From Mallotus nudiflorus (Eukaryota > Streptophyta > Magnoliopsida > Malpighiales > Euphorbiaceae), in NCBI GenBank assembly GCA_947683625.1, contig CANTUR010000629.1:469501-533500 (forward strand): a DNA stretch of 64,000 nucleotides, given 5' to 3'. This document shows positions 1-12,329 of the stretch, one piece after another. Numbering within the stretch: position 1 is the first letter of the stretch; each line of letters begins with the position of its first letter. Made by a program: the position numbers and the translations under genes. The notes beneath the pieces were generated by a model that searched no databases, had not been told where the DNA came from, and saw only the letters and a list, made by a program, of their open reading frames with translations.

Positions 1-290
1 AGTTGAAAAGAAATTATGTAGCAAATAATTTATGAAAAAATTGAAAAGTGTGGAGATATTTTTTTTTAGTGGGAAAACAAGGATATGTAACTTTAAGAGA
101 GAAAAAGTTTAAAAATAAATATTTATACACTAACAAAACATTAATTAAGAATATTTTATTGGAATTAATAAATAGAGTTGATGAAGTCATGGTGAAAAGT
201 CATTTTCTATTAATCCGGGAGTCTTTTTAAGATAGTTATGTGATCGGCGAAGACATATTGTCTATTTAATCCTCCCATGTAGCAAGTAAA
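1..290 (+). repeat. Dispersed AT-rich repeat, copy 1 (3' part)
   Basis: This stretch matches three other places in the window: 1430-1800, 7117-7380 joined to 14663-14807, and 18290-18742. Shared words include AGTTGAAAAGAAATT, GCAAATAATTT, AAGGAGATGTAACTTT and AGTCATTTTCTATTAAT, followed by a GTCTTTTT-AGATAG-AATGTGAC tail. The window starts inside the repeat, so its 5' part is missing. It has no long reading frame and no terminal structure I can define, so the element type is unknown. A non-autonomous transposon is the likeliest source. Confidence 0.75.
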
Positions 291-350
291 AGCTAGACTA
301 CTAATATGCGAACAAAGCACAAATCAAGTACCTAGCAAGTGTATGCATGC

Positions 351-420
351 CAATGAGGCGCAACTTAACTAGTTAATTTGTTGATACCCTAAGAGTAAGG
401 TCTTTGGTTCAATTCCCATA
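351..420 (+). repeat. tRNA-like SINE remnant 1
   Basis: A RNA polymerase III-like promoter pair is visible. GAGGCGCAACTTAACTAG resembles an A box, and GGTTCAATTCCC, about 50 bases on, is a good B box. No cloverleaf with intact acceptor stem can be built, so this is not a working tRNA gene. A tRNA-derived SINE head is the likely reading. It lies 60 bases beyond the end of repeat copy 1. Confidence 0.45.
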
Positions 421-465
421 TATAGCATATTTACACTATTTATTTATTACATAATCTTACATGGA

Positions 466-1118
466 TTATGGTTTGTGGTTTGTATTGATATTAATATATT
501 TAAGATTATAAATCATGTAATAATGTATGCAATAGATCGTGAAAATTGTTAGAGGAATGATTTTATCCTCCTTTAAAAATCCTATTGCTGGTGATTGGTG
601 AGTACCTTTACGACCACCATGAGCAGGCTTCTCATTAACTTTTAGCACATCCACTATCTTTTCGGCAAACTCTCCCACGTTAAATGGCTTTGTAAGGTCA
701 ATACTAGAAATCCATCCATATCCAAACTCATAAAAATCATGAATCTTATCACCTCCATCTTTACATTCAATGATGAGCAATCGAGCCCTTTCAGACATTG
801 CTAGATCGAACAGCTCATCGTTGCTATAGAGTGAAGTATTGGCGATGACGATAACTTGAAGTTTGAGCTGGAGTTGGGTTTGGTTGATATCAGTGACAAT
901 TTTGAAAGATAACTCATCCAATTAAATGGTACCATAATCGATAAATGAAGAAGAAGAAATAACTGAAAGAAAGTTTTGAAGGTGTACAATGATATCCTCT
1001 TCATCAATTAGAGGATAGTGTAGAAACTCTGCTAATTAGTAGCTATTTCATGCTTTCTTTTACGAGAAGGACCCTTCATTGCTATGAGTATTGGCTCTTG
1101 TTGCTTTGCTGACTCCAT
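466..1118 (-). pseudogene. Unrecognised decayed protein-coding gene
   Basis: An ATG at 1116-1118 opens a frame beginning MESAKQQEPILIAMKGPSRK that soon meets a TAG. A second frame from about 1011 to 466 then reads with only one TAA, near residue 27, through an acidic start (IDEEDIIVHLQ), a beta-rich segment and a central stretch containing RARLLIIECKDGGDKIHDF, then DLTKPFNVGEFAEKIVDVL. The composition is that of a real soluble protein rather than random AT-rich translation. I do not recognise the family. One frameshift and two stops mark it as dead or as a fragment. The last 25 or so residues before the TAA at 466 look like random AT-rich sequence, so the true end is probably near 555. Confidence 0.5.
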
Positions 1119-1129
1119 TTGCTCTCTTT

Positions 1130-1865
1130 TAGATGAAAACTATGAGATTTGAAGTGTTAGAATTAGAATGTAACATCTTATTAGGTGAAGCAAAATTTTC
1201 TTTATTTTTTTTTTCGACTAACTGAAACAAAACTTTCTAATCACAAAGAGAAGAAAAAATATTTTCAAGTTTGCTGCAAATTTTTTCTTTTTTCTTTTTG
1301 TAGCATTTAAACAAGGAATAGCTTCACCTTTTTTTTTTGGAATGGTGACCACTGGCACTACAAATATCTTTAGTATTTGTAGCCTTGACATAGGCAATTT
1401 TCTATTTTATTTTTTTACTTTCAAGTTCTAAAAATTACTGATTAGTTTTTTTTTTCAAATATTAATTATTTTTGAAAATTAAATTACTATTAAAATCAAA
1501 TAAATAAAAAATAATTTAATGTTAGCATATAATAAAATTTTATGCATTTTTTAAATTAAAAATTGGAAAAAATTAAAAGTTGAAAAGAAATTATCTAGCA
1601 AATAATTTCTTTGAAATTAAAATTTGAAAAATAAGGAGATATTTTTTTATTGGAAAAATAAGGAGATGTGACTTTATAAATAAGAGAGAAAAATTTTAAA
1701 ATAAATATTTATATTATAACAAAATATTAATTCAGCATATTCTATTCAAATTAACAAACTGAATTAATGAAATCATGTTGAAAAATTTATTTTCTATTAA
1801 AATTGTATTTTCATTTTTTTATTACCATTAACTAATATTTGTTTGCACATTTAATAGTAATTACT
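1130..1865 (+). repeat. Dispersed AT-rich repeat, copy 2 (longest)
   Basis: It starts with TTGAAGTGTTAGAATTAGAA, the same words that open copy 4 at 18046. It then runs through poly-T and AT-rich sequence that matches copies 1, 3 and 4. It ends about where the decayed LTR of the neighbouring copia element begins. No coding potential. Confidence 0.7.
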
Positions 1866-2222
1866 CTCTTTTCTTCTTCAAACAACCTCATCACACTCAA
1901 TTTTTATTTCTTATAATGCAGAAGCTCTGCTTCTTATTTCCTCTCGTATTTTTTTCGTTGCATATAACACATAATGAGAGGAGGCATTTATACTAACTCA
2001 AGATCAATACAAGCCATAAAAACATACCTAACACACACCTAATTTTGACTTACACATTCAATGAAAACCATACATTTATGACATCATTTTCAACAATCTA
2101 ACCAATCATTGACCTACAATTTATCATGTGAAAAACATTAGAAGCTTCTTTGAACTGGACTTCATTATTTGGATGGAGTTTTATGTAAACTTGGGTTTAT
2201 TAAAACAAGTTTATTTTCAACA
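1866..2222 (-). repeat. 3' LTR of copia 1 (end truncated)
   Basis: It matches 6756-7116 almost throughout, for example TTGCATATAACACA, CTCAAGATCAATACAAGCC and TTATCATGTGAAAAACATTA. On the minus strand it starts TGTTGAAAATAAAC at 2222. The last part, which should match 6705-6755, is missing. Confidence 0.88.
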
Positions 2223-2231
2223 CTCTCCCTT
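2223..2231 (-). other. Polypurine tract of copia 1
   Basis: AAGGGAGAG directly precedes the 3' LTR on the minus strand. This is the expected primer position for plus-strand DNA synthesis. Confidence 0.8.
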
Positions 2232-2239
2232 AAACTTGT

Positions 2240-3760
2240 TTTATAAGACCAAGTAAATTCCTTATCCTAGCAAAATCTTCAAACTTCAGTGGCTTGGTGA
2301 AAATGTCAGTAACTTGATCACGTGATTTGACATACTCGACTTGAACTTCTTTTCTTGCAATGCATTCTTGAATGTAATGGAATCAAGTATCTATCTACTT
2401 TGATTGATCATGAAAAACTAGGTTCTTTGCCAGGGCTATTGCCGACTTGTTGTTGATGCAGATCTCAATTGACACTTATTATTTCAAGCCTAGTTCCTTT
2501 AATAAATTTCTGAGCCAAACAGCATGGCAAACACATGAAGTAGCAGCTATATATTCAGCTTCACATGTAGATAAAGTGACGATTGATTGCTTCTTTGAAA
2601 TCTAAGTGAATGCAGTATTTCCCATGAAGAATGTAAATCCAATTGTGCTTTTTCTATCGTCTAAATCTCTACTCCAATCACTATCACTATGTCCAATAAG
2701 CTTGAAATCATTAGAGACTGTATAGAATAATCCAAGACCAATTGTAACTTTCAAATAGCGAAGAATTCTCTTTGCAACTTTGAAATGAATCGTTGTTAGA
2801 GATTCCATATAACGACTAACCAATTCGACTGCATAGAGAATGTCAGGCCTTGTACATGTCAAATAATGTAAACTTCTAACTAGACTCTTGAAAAGTGTTG
2901 GATCTACACTTTCTCCTTCTTCATGCTTGCTAAATTTGATTCCACATTCTACGTGAGTGCTGATTGACTTATAACTATCCATTTTTAACTTCTTGAGTAT
3001 TTCTTATGCATAACTTTGTTGGGAGATGAATATTCCATCATTATTTTGCTTGACTTCAATACCAAATAATATGTCATAAGCCCAATATTTGTCATCTCGA
3101 ACTCCTTTGCCATTCTTTCTTGAAATCTTTGAATATATTGGGGTTGCTTCCAGTGAAGATCAAATCATCCACATATAGGCACATAATCAAGACATCTTCA
3201 ACTTTGATTTTGAAATAGAGGGAATGTTTATATGGACATTTAATGTAGCCACTCTATTGAAAATACTTGTCAATTCTACTATTCTATACTCTGGGAGCTT
3301 GCTTCAACCCCTAGAGAGCCCTTTAATCTCAAAACCTTGGATTCTTGTCCTTTAACTTTGTAGCCTGGTGGTTGCTGAATGTAGACTTCCTTTTTAAGAA
3401 CTCCATTTAGAAAGGTAGACTTTACATCCATCTGATGAATCTTCCACCTATTTTGAGCTGCTAAAGAAATAATAAGTCTTATAGTTTCTAAACGTGCAAC
3501 AAGAGCAAATACCTCATCATAGTTAATTCTAGCTTTCTGATTGTAGCCTTTGGAAACTAGCCTCACTTTACGCTTTTTAACCTCTCCTTTGGAATTCTTC
3601 TTTATTTTGTAAACCCATTTGACACCAATTGGCTTGTGTTCTTTTAGAAGAGCAGTGAGTTCCCATGTATCATTCTTTTTAATGGATTTGATTTCATCAT
3701 CCATTGCATTTCTCCATTTTTCATCTTATGCTGCTTCTTAAAAGTTCACTGGTTCACAAT
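2240..3760 (-). pseudogene. Copia 1 reverse transcriptase and RNase H
   Basis: The RT starts near 3750 with an entry like MDDEIKSIKKNDTWEL, then GVKWVYKIKKNSKGEVKK, LVSKGYNQKARINYDEVF and MDVKSTFLNGVLKKEVYI. The catalytic YVDDL reads at about 3165-3185 in CLYVDDLIFTG. RNase H follows with DSDWSRDLDDRKSTIGF, STCEAEYIAATS and a C-terminal VKSRDQVTDIFTKPL. These are hallmark RVT_2 and copia RNase H motifs. At least three frameshifts and several stops separate the readable blocks (3279-3704, 2602-2982 and others), so no working enzyme can be made. Copia RNase H normally removes the RNA strand during reverse transcription in cytoplasmic particles. Confidence 0.9.
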
Positions 3761-3899
3761 CAGCAAAAAGGCAGAAAAGAGTGAGATTATCGAGTCGATC
3801 AGTTACCTCATAGAGATCTTGAAGACTTTTTGTGCGTTCTTTATTTCTTTCAGCCAGGAAAGATGGCGGTGAATTTCCTTTGTCACTTTATGTTGGTGA

Positions 3900-4860
3900 T
3901 GCAGGTGGTATTGTGTGCTCTTATTAAGGTTGCTCCACTGATGTTTGCTCTACTTCATTTAACTGAGGAAAAAAGTTGAATTCATCTGTAAAAGAGCTGA
4001 ACTCCCATTCACGTTCTTCATCAAACATTACATCTCGAATGTTCACAAACTTCTTATTATTGGGATTGTAGAGTTTGTACCCTTTTGAATGAGTAGAGTA
4101 GCCAATAAAAATGTATCTTTCACTTTTCTCATCAAGTTTAGTTCTTCTTTCATCTGGTACATGAACATGAGCTATACTTCCAAATACTCTAAGGTGAGAA
4201 ATTCCAGGCTTTCTTCCACTCTAGGCTTCTTGTAGTGTCTTTCCCCAAACACTACTTGTTGGACTTTGGTTGGATAGATAGACTGATGTAGTTACTGCTT
4301 CAGCCCAAAATTATTTTAGCAAATATTTGCTTTTAAGCATGCTTCGTGCCATATCAAGGAGGGTTCTATTTTTTCTTTCTACAATGCCATTTTATTGTGG
4401 AGATCTTGGAATAGTGAGAAACTGCCAAATTCCATTCATTTTACAAAACTGTTGGAATTCCTTTGAATTGAATTCTCTTCTTTGATCTGATCTCAATGCT
4501 TTAATCTTCTGACCACTTTCATTCTCGATAGTAGCTTTAAATGTCTTGAATGCTTTAAAGACCTTTGATTTCTACTTCAAGAAATATACCCAAGTTTTTC
4601 TTAAAAAATCATCAATAAAAAGAAGCAAATAGTTATTTTTACTAAGAGAGCTTGGAGTAATTATCCACACACATCAATATGAATGAGCTCTAATGGCTTC
4701 TTGGCTCTTGAGTATGATTCTTTAGGAAAACTATTTTTGAATTGCTTTCCAAGTAAACACTCTTCACAAAATTGATTTGGATAGTTAATGTCAGGTAGTC
4801 CTCTCACCATTTTCTTCTTTAACAATATTTCCAAGCTTCCAAAGTTGAGGTGCCTAAATC
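3900..4860 (-). pseudogene. Copia 1 integrase
   Basis: The zinc-binding N-terminus reads at about 4750-4865 with WLWHLRFRHLNFGSLE and FCEECLLGKQFKNSF, a typical GAG_pre-integrs HHCC module. The core is broken at 4560-4700. Downstream, GMARSMLKSKYLL and the conserved tail SHLRVFGSIAHVHVPDE, then FIGYSTHSKGYKLYNPN, are clear. The enzyme would join element DNA to the host chromosome. Stops interrupt every segment. Confidence 0.87.
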
Positions 4861-5290
4861 AAAGATGCCATAACCATGATGCATCTTTGTAACAAACTTT
4901 CAAACACTTTGCAACATCATTTTGAATATTCAAAGGAAACAATCTATTTTTTGACATTTTTGCTTTGGCTATTAAATCTCCTGTACCATCTTTTATAAAA
5001 AGGCAATAATTTTTTGTGTAAAAATCATAGCCATTTTCTAAGAGCTGACCCATACTCAAAATGTTGCATGTCATATTAGGCACATGATAGATATCCGAAA
5101 TTAATTTATGACTATCATCTTTAGTATGAATAAGGATGTTACTTTTTTCTGTTACTGATACTTCTGAATCATCACCAAAGGAAACATTGCCAGCCACTGC
5201 TTTGTTGAGTTCAACGAATATGCTTCTTTTTCCACACATATGGTTGCTTGCACTAGTATCAAGGTACCAAGTACTTCCTTGATCTTCAAC
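4859..5290 (-). pseudogene. Copia 1 aspartic protease
   Basis: The active-site signature STWYLDTSASNHMCG at about 5225-5280 has Thr-Ser where the family usually has Ser-Gly, and it is followed by a long open stretch (VSFGDDSEVSV, ISDIYHVPNMTCNILSMGQL). This is the standard copia protease plus linker before the integrase. It would cut the Gag-Pol polyprotein inside the particle. It reads openly from 5239 to 4859, making it the best preserved part of this element. Confidence 0.88.
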
Positions 5291-5337
5291 ATTAATTTTG
5301 TAGGATAGTAGTACTGTCTTTTCCTCGATCTTTGCTT

Positions 5338-6276
5338 CTACATAATTAGTCTTTTCTTCAACCTTACTACTGGGAGCTCTATATTCTGATGCATAATGCC
5401 TATATTTTTGACAGTTATAATATTAAACTTGGTATTTATTGTACCTTGAGTTTGGATTGCCTCTCCCATGACTCCTTGTAGAACTTTCACCTTTCTCATA
5501 GTTGTTGAAGTTACTATTATAAGAACTCCAACCTCGTCCATAACCACGACTTCCACCTCATCTATGACTTCTGCCTCTACCTCTACCACGTTGATTTCTT
5601 TCATTGCCTTGGCTTTCATGCATATCCTTGAGTTGTAGTTTGAGGAGTTGCTCAATGATTCCTTGCTGCTTCTTATGCTTCTCTTCATAGGCTTGTAATG
5701 AGCCTAGAAGCTGTCAATCTTCATTTCCTCTAAGTCTTTAGTCTCTTCAATAGTTATAACAATATGCTCAAACTTTGAATCTAATGAGCAAAGAATCTTT
5801 TCAATGATTCTTAAATCTTCTAGCTTTTCACCATTTCTTTTTAATTAATTTGAAACATCCAAAACTCTAGAAAAATAATCTGAGACTAACTCTCCCCCTT
5901 TCATATGTAAGGATTCAAATTCACCTCTTAAAGTTTGAAGGTGTACTTTCTTTACTTTTTCTTCTCCTTTGTGAGAAATTTGTAACTTCTCCTATACTTG
6001 CTTTGTATGTTTTGCATCTGATATCTTCTTAAAACCATATTCATCTAAGGCTTGATAGATAAGGTAGAGAGCTTTCTTGTCTCTCTTTTTTAAATCTTTC
6101 AGAGTTGTCTTTTGATCTTGCATAAGTGCATCTTTATTTTGTAGCTCATTACTGCCATTTTCTATAAGATTCCAAACATTGTGCGCACTAAAGAGAGTTT
6201 TCATTTTGATATTCCAATTATCATAATTGGAGTTATTTAGTGTTGGAACTTGGAAAGATGCTACACCATTTGCCAT
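5338..6276 (-). pseudogene. Copia 1 gag
   Basis: The start at 6274-6276 gives MANGVASFQVPTLNNSNYDN and then NIKMKTLFSAHNVWNLI, the classic UBN2/DUF4219 copia capsid opening. The first block runs to 5992. After a stop the frame continues through HLQTLRGEFESLHMKGGE and further, reaching a Gly/Arg-type basic linker and a zinc knuckle (CQKYRHYASEC) near 5385-5415 in another frame. The protein would form the particle and package RNA. At least three stops or shifts are present. Confidence 0.88.
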
Positions 6277-6689
6277 ATCTTCAAATTATGTAAGAATTTG
6301 GAAATTTGGACTGCATGGATGAATCCAGAATGTTGAAAAACCTTAAGAGAGCTTTACTCAAACTTTTGATTTTTTGGGTCAACGGTCAAAGTCAACCTTG
6401 ACTGGTCAACAGCTTCTGTGGCTCGATCAACAGTTTCTGCAGCTCGGTCAATAGCTTCTGCTATTTGGTAGGCAGCTCAGTCAACAGGCTTAGCTGCTTA
6501 GTCAACGGCTTGACTCGGTCTGACTCTATGAGTTGGTTCGGCTGACTCAGTTCAACTCAATGATTTAACTGAGCAGCAAACTTTCGGTGACGATTGGCAG
6601 CTCGTATGAATTCCGATTGGACTGATTTTGATGACGTTAGATTCATCTTTCCGAGAGCTTCAATTTGATATCTTATATGCCAATATTTG

Positions 6690-6701
6690 GCTCTGATACC
6701 A
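6690..6701 (-). other. Primer binding site of copia 1 (tRNA-iMet)
   Basis: On the minus strand TGGTATCAGAGC lies 3 bases inside the 5' LTR. This is the perfect complement of the 3' end of plant initiator tRNA-Met, the usual copia primer. Confidence 0.92.
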
Positions 6702-6704
6702 TTT

Positions 6705-7116
6705 TGTTAACAAAAAAATACTATTATATTAAAAATTGAATACAAAAAATAACAAACTTTCTTTTCTTCTTCAAATAACCTCACCACACTCAATTCTTAT
6801 TTCTTACAATGTAGAAGCTCTGCTTTTTATTTCCTTTCTTATTTTTTTCGTTGCATATAACACACAATGAAAGGAGGTATTTATACTAACTCAAGATCAA
6901 TACAAGCCATAAAAACATACCTAACACACACCTAACTTTAACTTACACATTCAATAAAAACCGTACATTTATGACACCATTTTCAACAATCTAACCAACC
7001 ATTGACCTGTAATTTATCATGTGAAAAACATTAGAAGTTTCTTTGAACTAGGCTTCATTATTTGGATTAAGTTTTATGTAAACTTGGGTTTATTAAAACA
7101 AATTTATGTTTCAACA
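6705..7116 (-). repeat. 5' LTR of copia 1
   Basis: On the minus strand it starts TGTTGAAACATAAAT and ends TTGTTAACA, 412 bases long, next to the primer site. It matches the 3' LTR at 1866-2222. It holds a TATA-like TATAAATA at 6878-6885. Confidence 0.9.
6878..6885 (-). promoter_or_regulatory. TATA box in copia 1 5' LTR
   Basis: TATAAATA on the minus strand sits inside the LTR and is conserved in the 3' LTR as TATAAATGCC, so it is the likely RNA polymerase II promoter core of this element. Confidence 0.55.
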
Positions 7117-7385
7117 AAATCATCGATTAGTTTTTTTCAATTATTAATTATTTTTAAATTAAAATCAAATAAATTATAAAAAATTCAATATTAGAATATA
7201 ATAAAATTTTATGAATTTTTTTAAACTCAACAAAAAAGGGAAAAGCTAAAAGTTGAAAAGAAATTATGTAGAAAATAATTTCTTTGAAATAATTGAAAAA
7301 TAAGGAGATGTAACTTTAATAATAAGAGAGAAAAAATTAAAAATAAAAATTTATGTTATAACAAAATATTAATTAAGAATATTTT
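7117..7385 (+). repeat. Dispersed AT-rich repeat, copy 3, left half
   Basis: It matches the central part of copies 2 and 4 (for example GTTGAAAAGAAATTATGTAG and AAGGAGATGTAACTTTAA) and stops at AAGAATATTTT. The match resumes at 14663, across a 7.3-kb insertion, with ATTTTATTTGAATTCATAAG. The two halves join as one repeat copy. Confidence 0.8.
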
Positions 7386-8051
7386 TGTAATGATGCTTGT
7401 TTTTAAATTCTAAAAATATATTTCGAGATATGCAGTATTAATAATTCTAAAGTTTAAATTGTTATTATTATCATTAATTATTAATGTTAATTACGTATTT
7501 TATTTTAAGAGAATTATTTATGTAAAAATAGTTTATTTACATGAGATTTATATTATTATTATTACTTGTAGTTAACCATCGTTATTTTACGTATATAAAT
7601 TTTCTTACGTAAAATAATTATTTTTAGATTTTATCATTCAAATATTAAAGTTACTATTATTGTGGTTATTGTCAATAGTATTACTATTATTTTATTATTG
7701 TTAAGTGTATTATTATTATTATTGTTATTTGTTATTATTATGAGTATTATTAATATTTTTAAATTATTCCACTACTATTATTAATATTATGATTGTCATT
7801 TATTAATATTACATTATTTTATTTTATTAGTGCATGTGTATATATATAAACTATAGTTTATGTGGGTTATTATTATAATTATTGTGTGTTATTATTGTCA
7901 TGGTTATTATTTTTATTATCATTAGTATTATTTTTATTGTTTAATATTATTATGAATATTACTTTTATTATTCAATTATTTTATTAATAGTATTAATTTC
8001 AATTGTTAATAATATGATAGCTATATTGTTAGTGCATGTGTGTGTGTGTGT

Positions 8052-8340
8052 GTATGAATGAAGAACAAACAAACACAAAATCATCTCCTTCCCTCCCCGT
8101 TTAGCCCCGATCCTCCCTCATTATTGTGCCTCACCCACCATCGCCATTGACCACCTTATTCCTGCCATCGCTGCCATCATCTCCACTTCAGTCCATCTTC
8201 TTCCTCGCGACGCTGGAAGACAGCAAGCAGTAGCATCGACAATAGCTGCGTTGGTGGTCACTGGAGATGCTTCTGATGGTGAGGGCTTGAGTTGCTTGGC
8301 TTGGTCGACTCTCTGAGTTCTGGTCAAGTCAAATCTGAGC
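8052..8340. other. GC-richer islet in element A
   Basis: A sudden rise in GC content (CCTCCCCGTTTAGCCCCGA, TCGCTGCCATCATC) aligns by position with 10380-10620 of element B. No conserved protein is readable in both copies, so I treat it as a transcribed LTR region and not a gene. Confidence 0.4.
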
Positions 8341-9288
8341 TTGGTTCAAGCTCAAACCTCCTTGTTTGTAAGTTGTACCAAGATTTTTATTTATGAATAT
8401 TAGAGTTTTTATTTTTTATTTTTAGTTAGAAATGGTTTGTTTTGTTGATTTTTGCTTTTGAAATATTGTTATTGATAGCTCAATCTTGCTAGAAATAATT
8501 TTTATTAATTTTTTTGAATTAGTTTAATTTATGGGTAATTTTGATTATTTTGATTATTATTTATTGAATTTTTGTTAATTAATTATTTTAATTATGGATT
8601 TGGTTAATTTAATATTATTATATGTCGATATTAATTTTAGTGTTGAGAAAATAATTTTTGAGAATATTATATAATTTTTTTAATAATATTTTTGTATTAT
8701 GGAAATATTGGAATTCTATGTTAGATTTGTATTTTTGTTAAAATATTGGTTAATTATATATTTTAGATAATATTAGAGTATTATATGTTGTTGAAATAAT
8801 TTTAATGATTTTATATAATTTTTAAGGAAATTATTTGTATTATGTGATTTTTGATTGTATAGGTTAATTATGAGTTTTTGTTGAAATTGCGGTTAAATTA
8901 TATGTTTTAAATGATTTTGAATTAAAGATTGGTAATAAAATGATTTTTACAAATTATTTACTAATTTCAAAAATTAATGCGAATTTTTGAAAATATAGGT
9001 TAATTATGGATTTTTGTTAAAAATATAGTCAAATATTATATTTTAAATGATTTTCTGAGTATATAGAGTATTAAAATAATTTTTATAAATTATTTGTACT
9101 TTCTAACTAATTAATATTAATTTTTGAAAATTATATTCAAATATATATTATTTATTATTTTGGTGATAACAATGGGTTTAAAATTAATTTTATTATATAA
9201 CTAAACTATTTATACAGTTAATTGTGAATTTAACCATTTTAGGTTAATTATTTGAAAAATTGGTTTTTATTAATATTTTATAATATTT

Positions 9289-9291
<3 letters not shown>

Positions 9292-9363
<72 letters not shown>
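9292..9363. repeat. (AT)n microsatellite
   Basis: About 36 perfect AT units lie inside element A. Confidence 0.98.
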
Positions 9364-9367
<4 letters not shown>

Positions 9368-10203
9368 TAGTTAATTTGTGATAATTTTGGAATATTATGC
9401 AAATAATAAATTTATTTATTATTTTGAACTTAAATGGGAATTTTATTCCATTTATGAATTTTATTACCAAATATTATTTAAAAATTAGAATTTTATGTTT
9501 TAGTTGGAAAATAAAGGTTTTTAATATTTTTATGGATTTTTGATGATTTTTATTATTTTATTATTTAATATTGTTGGTTTGTGATTTGTGAACCTCGGTT
9601 GGGGATGTGTAGAGTTTGGGGTCCCAACCCGATATAGTGAGCTTAGTGATTTTAGAAGTATATTTTTTGTGCAGGATCGGCACTATTTTTGTAAGGAGAC
9701 GTCTGTTTTACAAAGGAGACTCTATCAAATTTTAGGTAGATTTCTCGTAAAATGTGACAATCGGTCTGTAATATCCCGTGTTTTTAAATATTTTTATACT
9801 GCATCGGGATATGCAGTGTTAATAATTTTTATATATAATATTGATATTTCATGAGTTGTTGTTTAATTAGAATTGATTTTTGATTATTTTATATTATTTT
9901 AAGTACTTTACGTAAAATTTTCCCGGAACTTGTATTTTTAGGGAAATTGATACGTAAACTATTTATATTTAATTATTTTAAATGAATTTCTATAATTGCA
10001 TGAACTCATACATATTTTTAAAATGCTAAATAAAGCCTATGTGTGTAAATATTTATTTAATTAGGGTTTAATTTATTACCCTAATATTTTATAAATTATT
10101 TATTTGGTTTATTGTTATTTAATTATTTTCATGTAGTACATAAATTATTAGAATATTAAATATGTGGTGTGCAATTTTTCCAAGTATTTTATTTATACAC
10201 CAT

Positions 10204-10321
<118 letters not shown>

Positions 10322-11801
10322 ATTATTTTTCTTTTTCTTTTTCTTTTTCTTTTTCTTTTCTTTTCTTCTTCTTTCTCCTTTCTTCCCGAAACCCGTCCCT
10401 TCTCCCCCTCACCGTTGCAACTCCCGACCACCTACCATCGGTGTGCCTTCCACTGTGCCACCTCCACTTCCAGCTGCTCCGCCGTCCCTAGTCTCCTTCC
10501 TCGGCGACAGCTTGATCGATTTTTGCCATTTTTGGTCGAGAGTTCAAGCTCCAACGTTTCTTCCTCCTCCGGTCACCGAACTTCACGTTTCCGGTGTCTT
10601 TGGACTCCTCTAACAATGGTAATCTTGATTCTAACTTTGTTTTGAGCTTAAATGGCCTTGAATTTCTTGTTTTTTGATTTTTCTCATTTCGGCCGAATTA
10701 GTTTTTGATTTTTTTTTGAATTTTTCTTGTTGATTCATGATAAATTCCTTCAAAAATGTTGTTCCCCTTAGCTTAATCTACATGTATGAATTTTTGTAGA
10801 ATTTTTAGGAATTATTTTGATTTTTGGGTATTTTTGAATATTTTATTATTATTTTCTAATTTTTGAAAATTAATTATTTAAATTATGAAATTGTGTTTTA
10901 TGGTTAATATAGGTGTTAAAATGAATTATAGGAATTTATTTGGAATTTTTATGAATTTTTATGTATTTATTTTAAATTTTATTAGTTTAGGTAATTTTTG
11001 AAAATTAGGTTAATTATATGTTAAATTGAAATTAATTGGTTAATTGGGTATATTTATTGATATTATTGAGAATTATGTTGAGAAAATTAATTTTGAGTAA
11101 TTATATTATTTTTGGTGAATTTTTGAGTAATTTTATGTTAATTTATATATATAGGGGTATTTTGGTAATCTTACACTAAATTGGCTAAAAACATAATTTA
11201 ATTGGTTTTAATAGTTATTTGGGGTATAAAAATGATTTCTATAAATTATTTGGTATTTTTAACTAATTAAAACTATTTTTTTGTAAATTATTTTCAATTA
11301 TATATATAATATAAGGTTTTTCTAATAAAATGAGTTTTCATTGGTTTTTATGGTGTTTTAGGGTTAATTATGTAATTTCTACTTATTAAATGTATTTCTA
11401 TGATATAAGGATATTTTTGGTATTTTCAGAATTGTTCTGTGAATTGTGGACCCCGGTCGGTAGACTGTAGTTTGGAGTCCGACCGAGGGGTTGTGATTGT
11501 GTTTTGTGTCTATTTTTCAAAATGTGTTTCTTTGCAGGGCCGGCTCTACTCTTTGAGTAGAGAGATGTCCGTTTTACAGGGGAGGTTCTGCCAGATTTTC
11601 GGTAGAATTCTCGTAAAACGTGATGTCCGGTCGAGTTCTGATTTTTAATTATGTGTCTAGTAATCTAGATTGAGTCTTTAGAACTTCTGTTAGATTTATT
11701 ATGATTCCTGTCGTTATTGTTTGTTTAGTTGCGCCGAGACTGAGGCCTAGTGGACCAGGCTCGTCGGACCTATCTCGAGGAGTGCACTAAGTGTGAGTTA
11801 C

Positions 11802-11805
<4 letters not shown>

Positions 11806-11845
<40 letters not shown>
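11806..11845. repeat. (TA)n microsatellite
   Basis: About 20 TA units lie in element B. The matching site in A (13270-13285) has only a short run. Confidence 0.97.
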
Positions 11846-11847
<2 letters not shown>

Positions 11848-12204
11848 TTAGGGAGCATGATTTAGAAATGCATGTTTTATTTTGATTAAATATGCATAAA
11901 TAATTTGATTAGTACTTAAGTTTATTTTTAGTTTATTTTGGTTTATTTTTGGTATATTTTAAATTATATGCATGTTTTATTAACCATTTATGTTTAAAAT
12001 GTTTTTGAATATATTTCTAGTTTATTTTGCTATTATATTGGACTTATTTGACGTATATATACTTGAAATATACCTGGTTTACTTTTGGTATATTTCCAGT
12101 ATATATATGGTTTATATTGTTATTTTATTTAAATTCATGCATCATTTATTTTTATGAATGTATGCTTTATATTTTAAAATGAAGGATATCGATAGAACGT
12201 GCTA

Positions 12205-12243
12205 CCTAGTGGGCAGCACTAGGACCGAGTACGTACCGGTACG
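12205..12243. other. Hairpin plus 12-bp palindrome in element B
   Basis: CCTAGTG (12205-12211) and CACTAGG (12217-12223) form a perfect 7-bp stem with a 5-base loop. Nine bases on, CGTACCGGTACG (12232-12243) is a perfect 12-bp palindrome. The same place in A (about 13785-13815) keeps the order but with mismatches. Confidence 0.7.
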
Positions 12244-12329
12244 CGGATAGCATTTAGGCTATATTACTAACTTATTTGTGGATATTGATTTAGATTGATT
12301 ATTTGATGTGTGAGATATGATGTGGGAGT

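Larger units (their letters stand above)
1866..7116 (-). mobile_element. Ty1/copia retrotransposon 1 (Tork-like), decayed
   Basis: A complete copia layout lies on the minus strand: 5' LTR at 6705-7116, initiator-Met primer site, gag, protease, integrase, reverse transcriptase, RNase H, polypurine tract, and 3' LTR at about 1866-2222. The pol order PR-INT-RT-RH identifies Ty1/copia. The gag style and the protease motif LDTSASNHMCG suggest the Tork lineage, which is an inference. All frames are interrupted. The outer end of the 3' LTR does not match the first 50 or so bases of the inner end of the 5' LTR, so that end is truncated or rearranged, and no target duplication can be shown. Confidence 0.93.

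Noticed and set aside
8121..8327. 68-codon frame in the GC-richer islet of element A
   Set aside because: The homologous islet in element B does not conserve it as protein.
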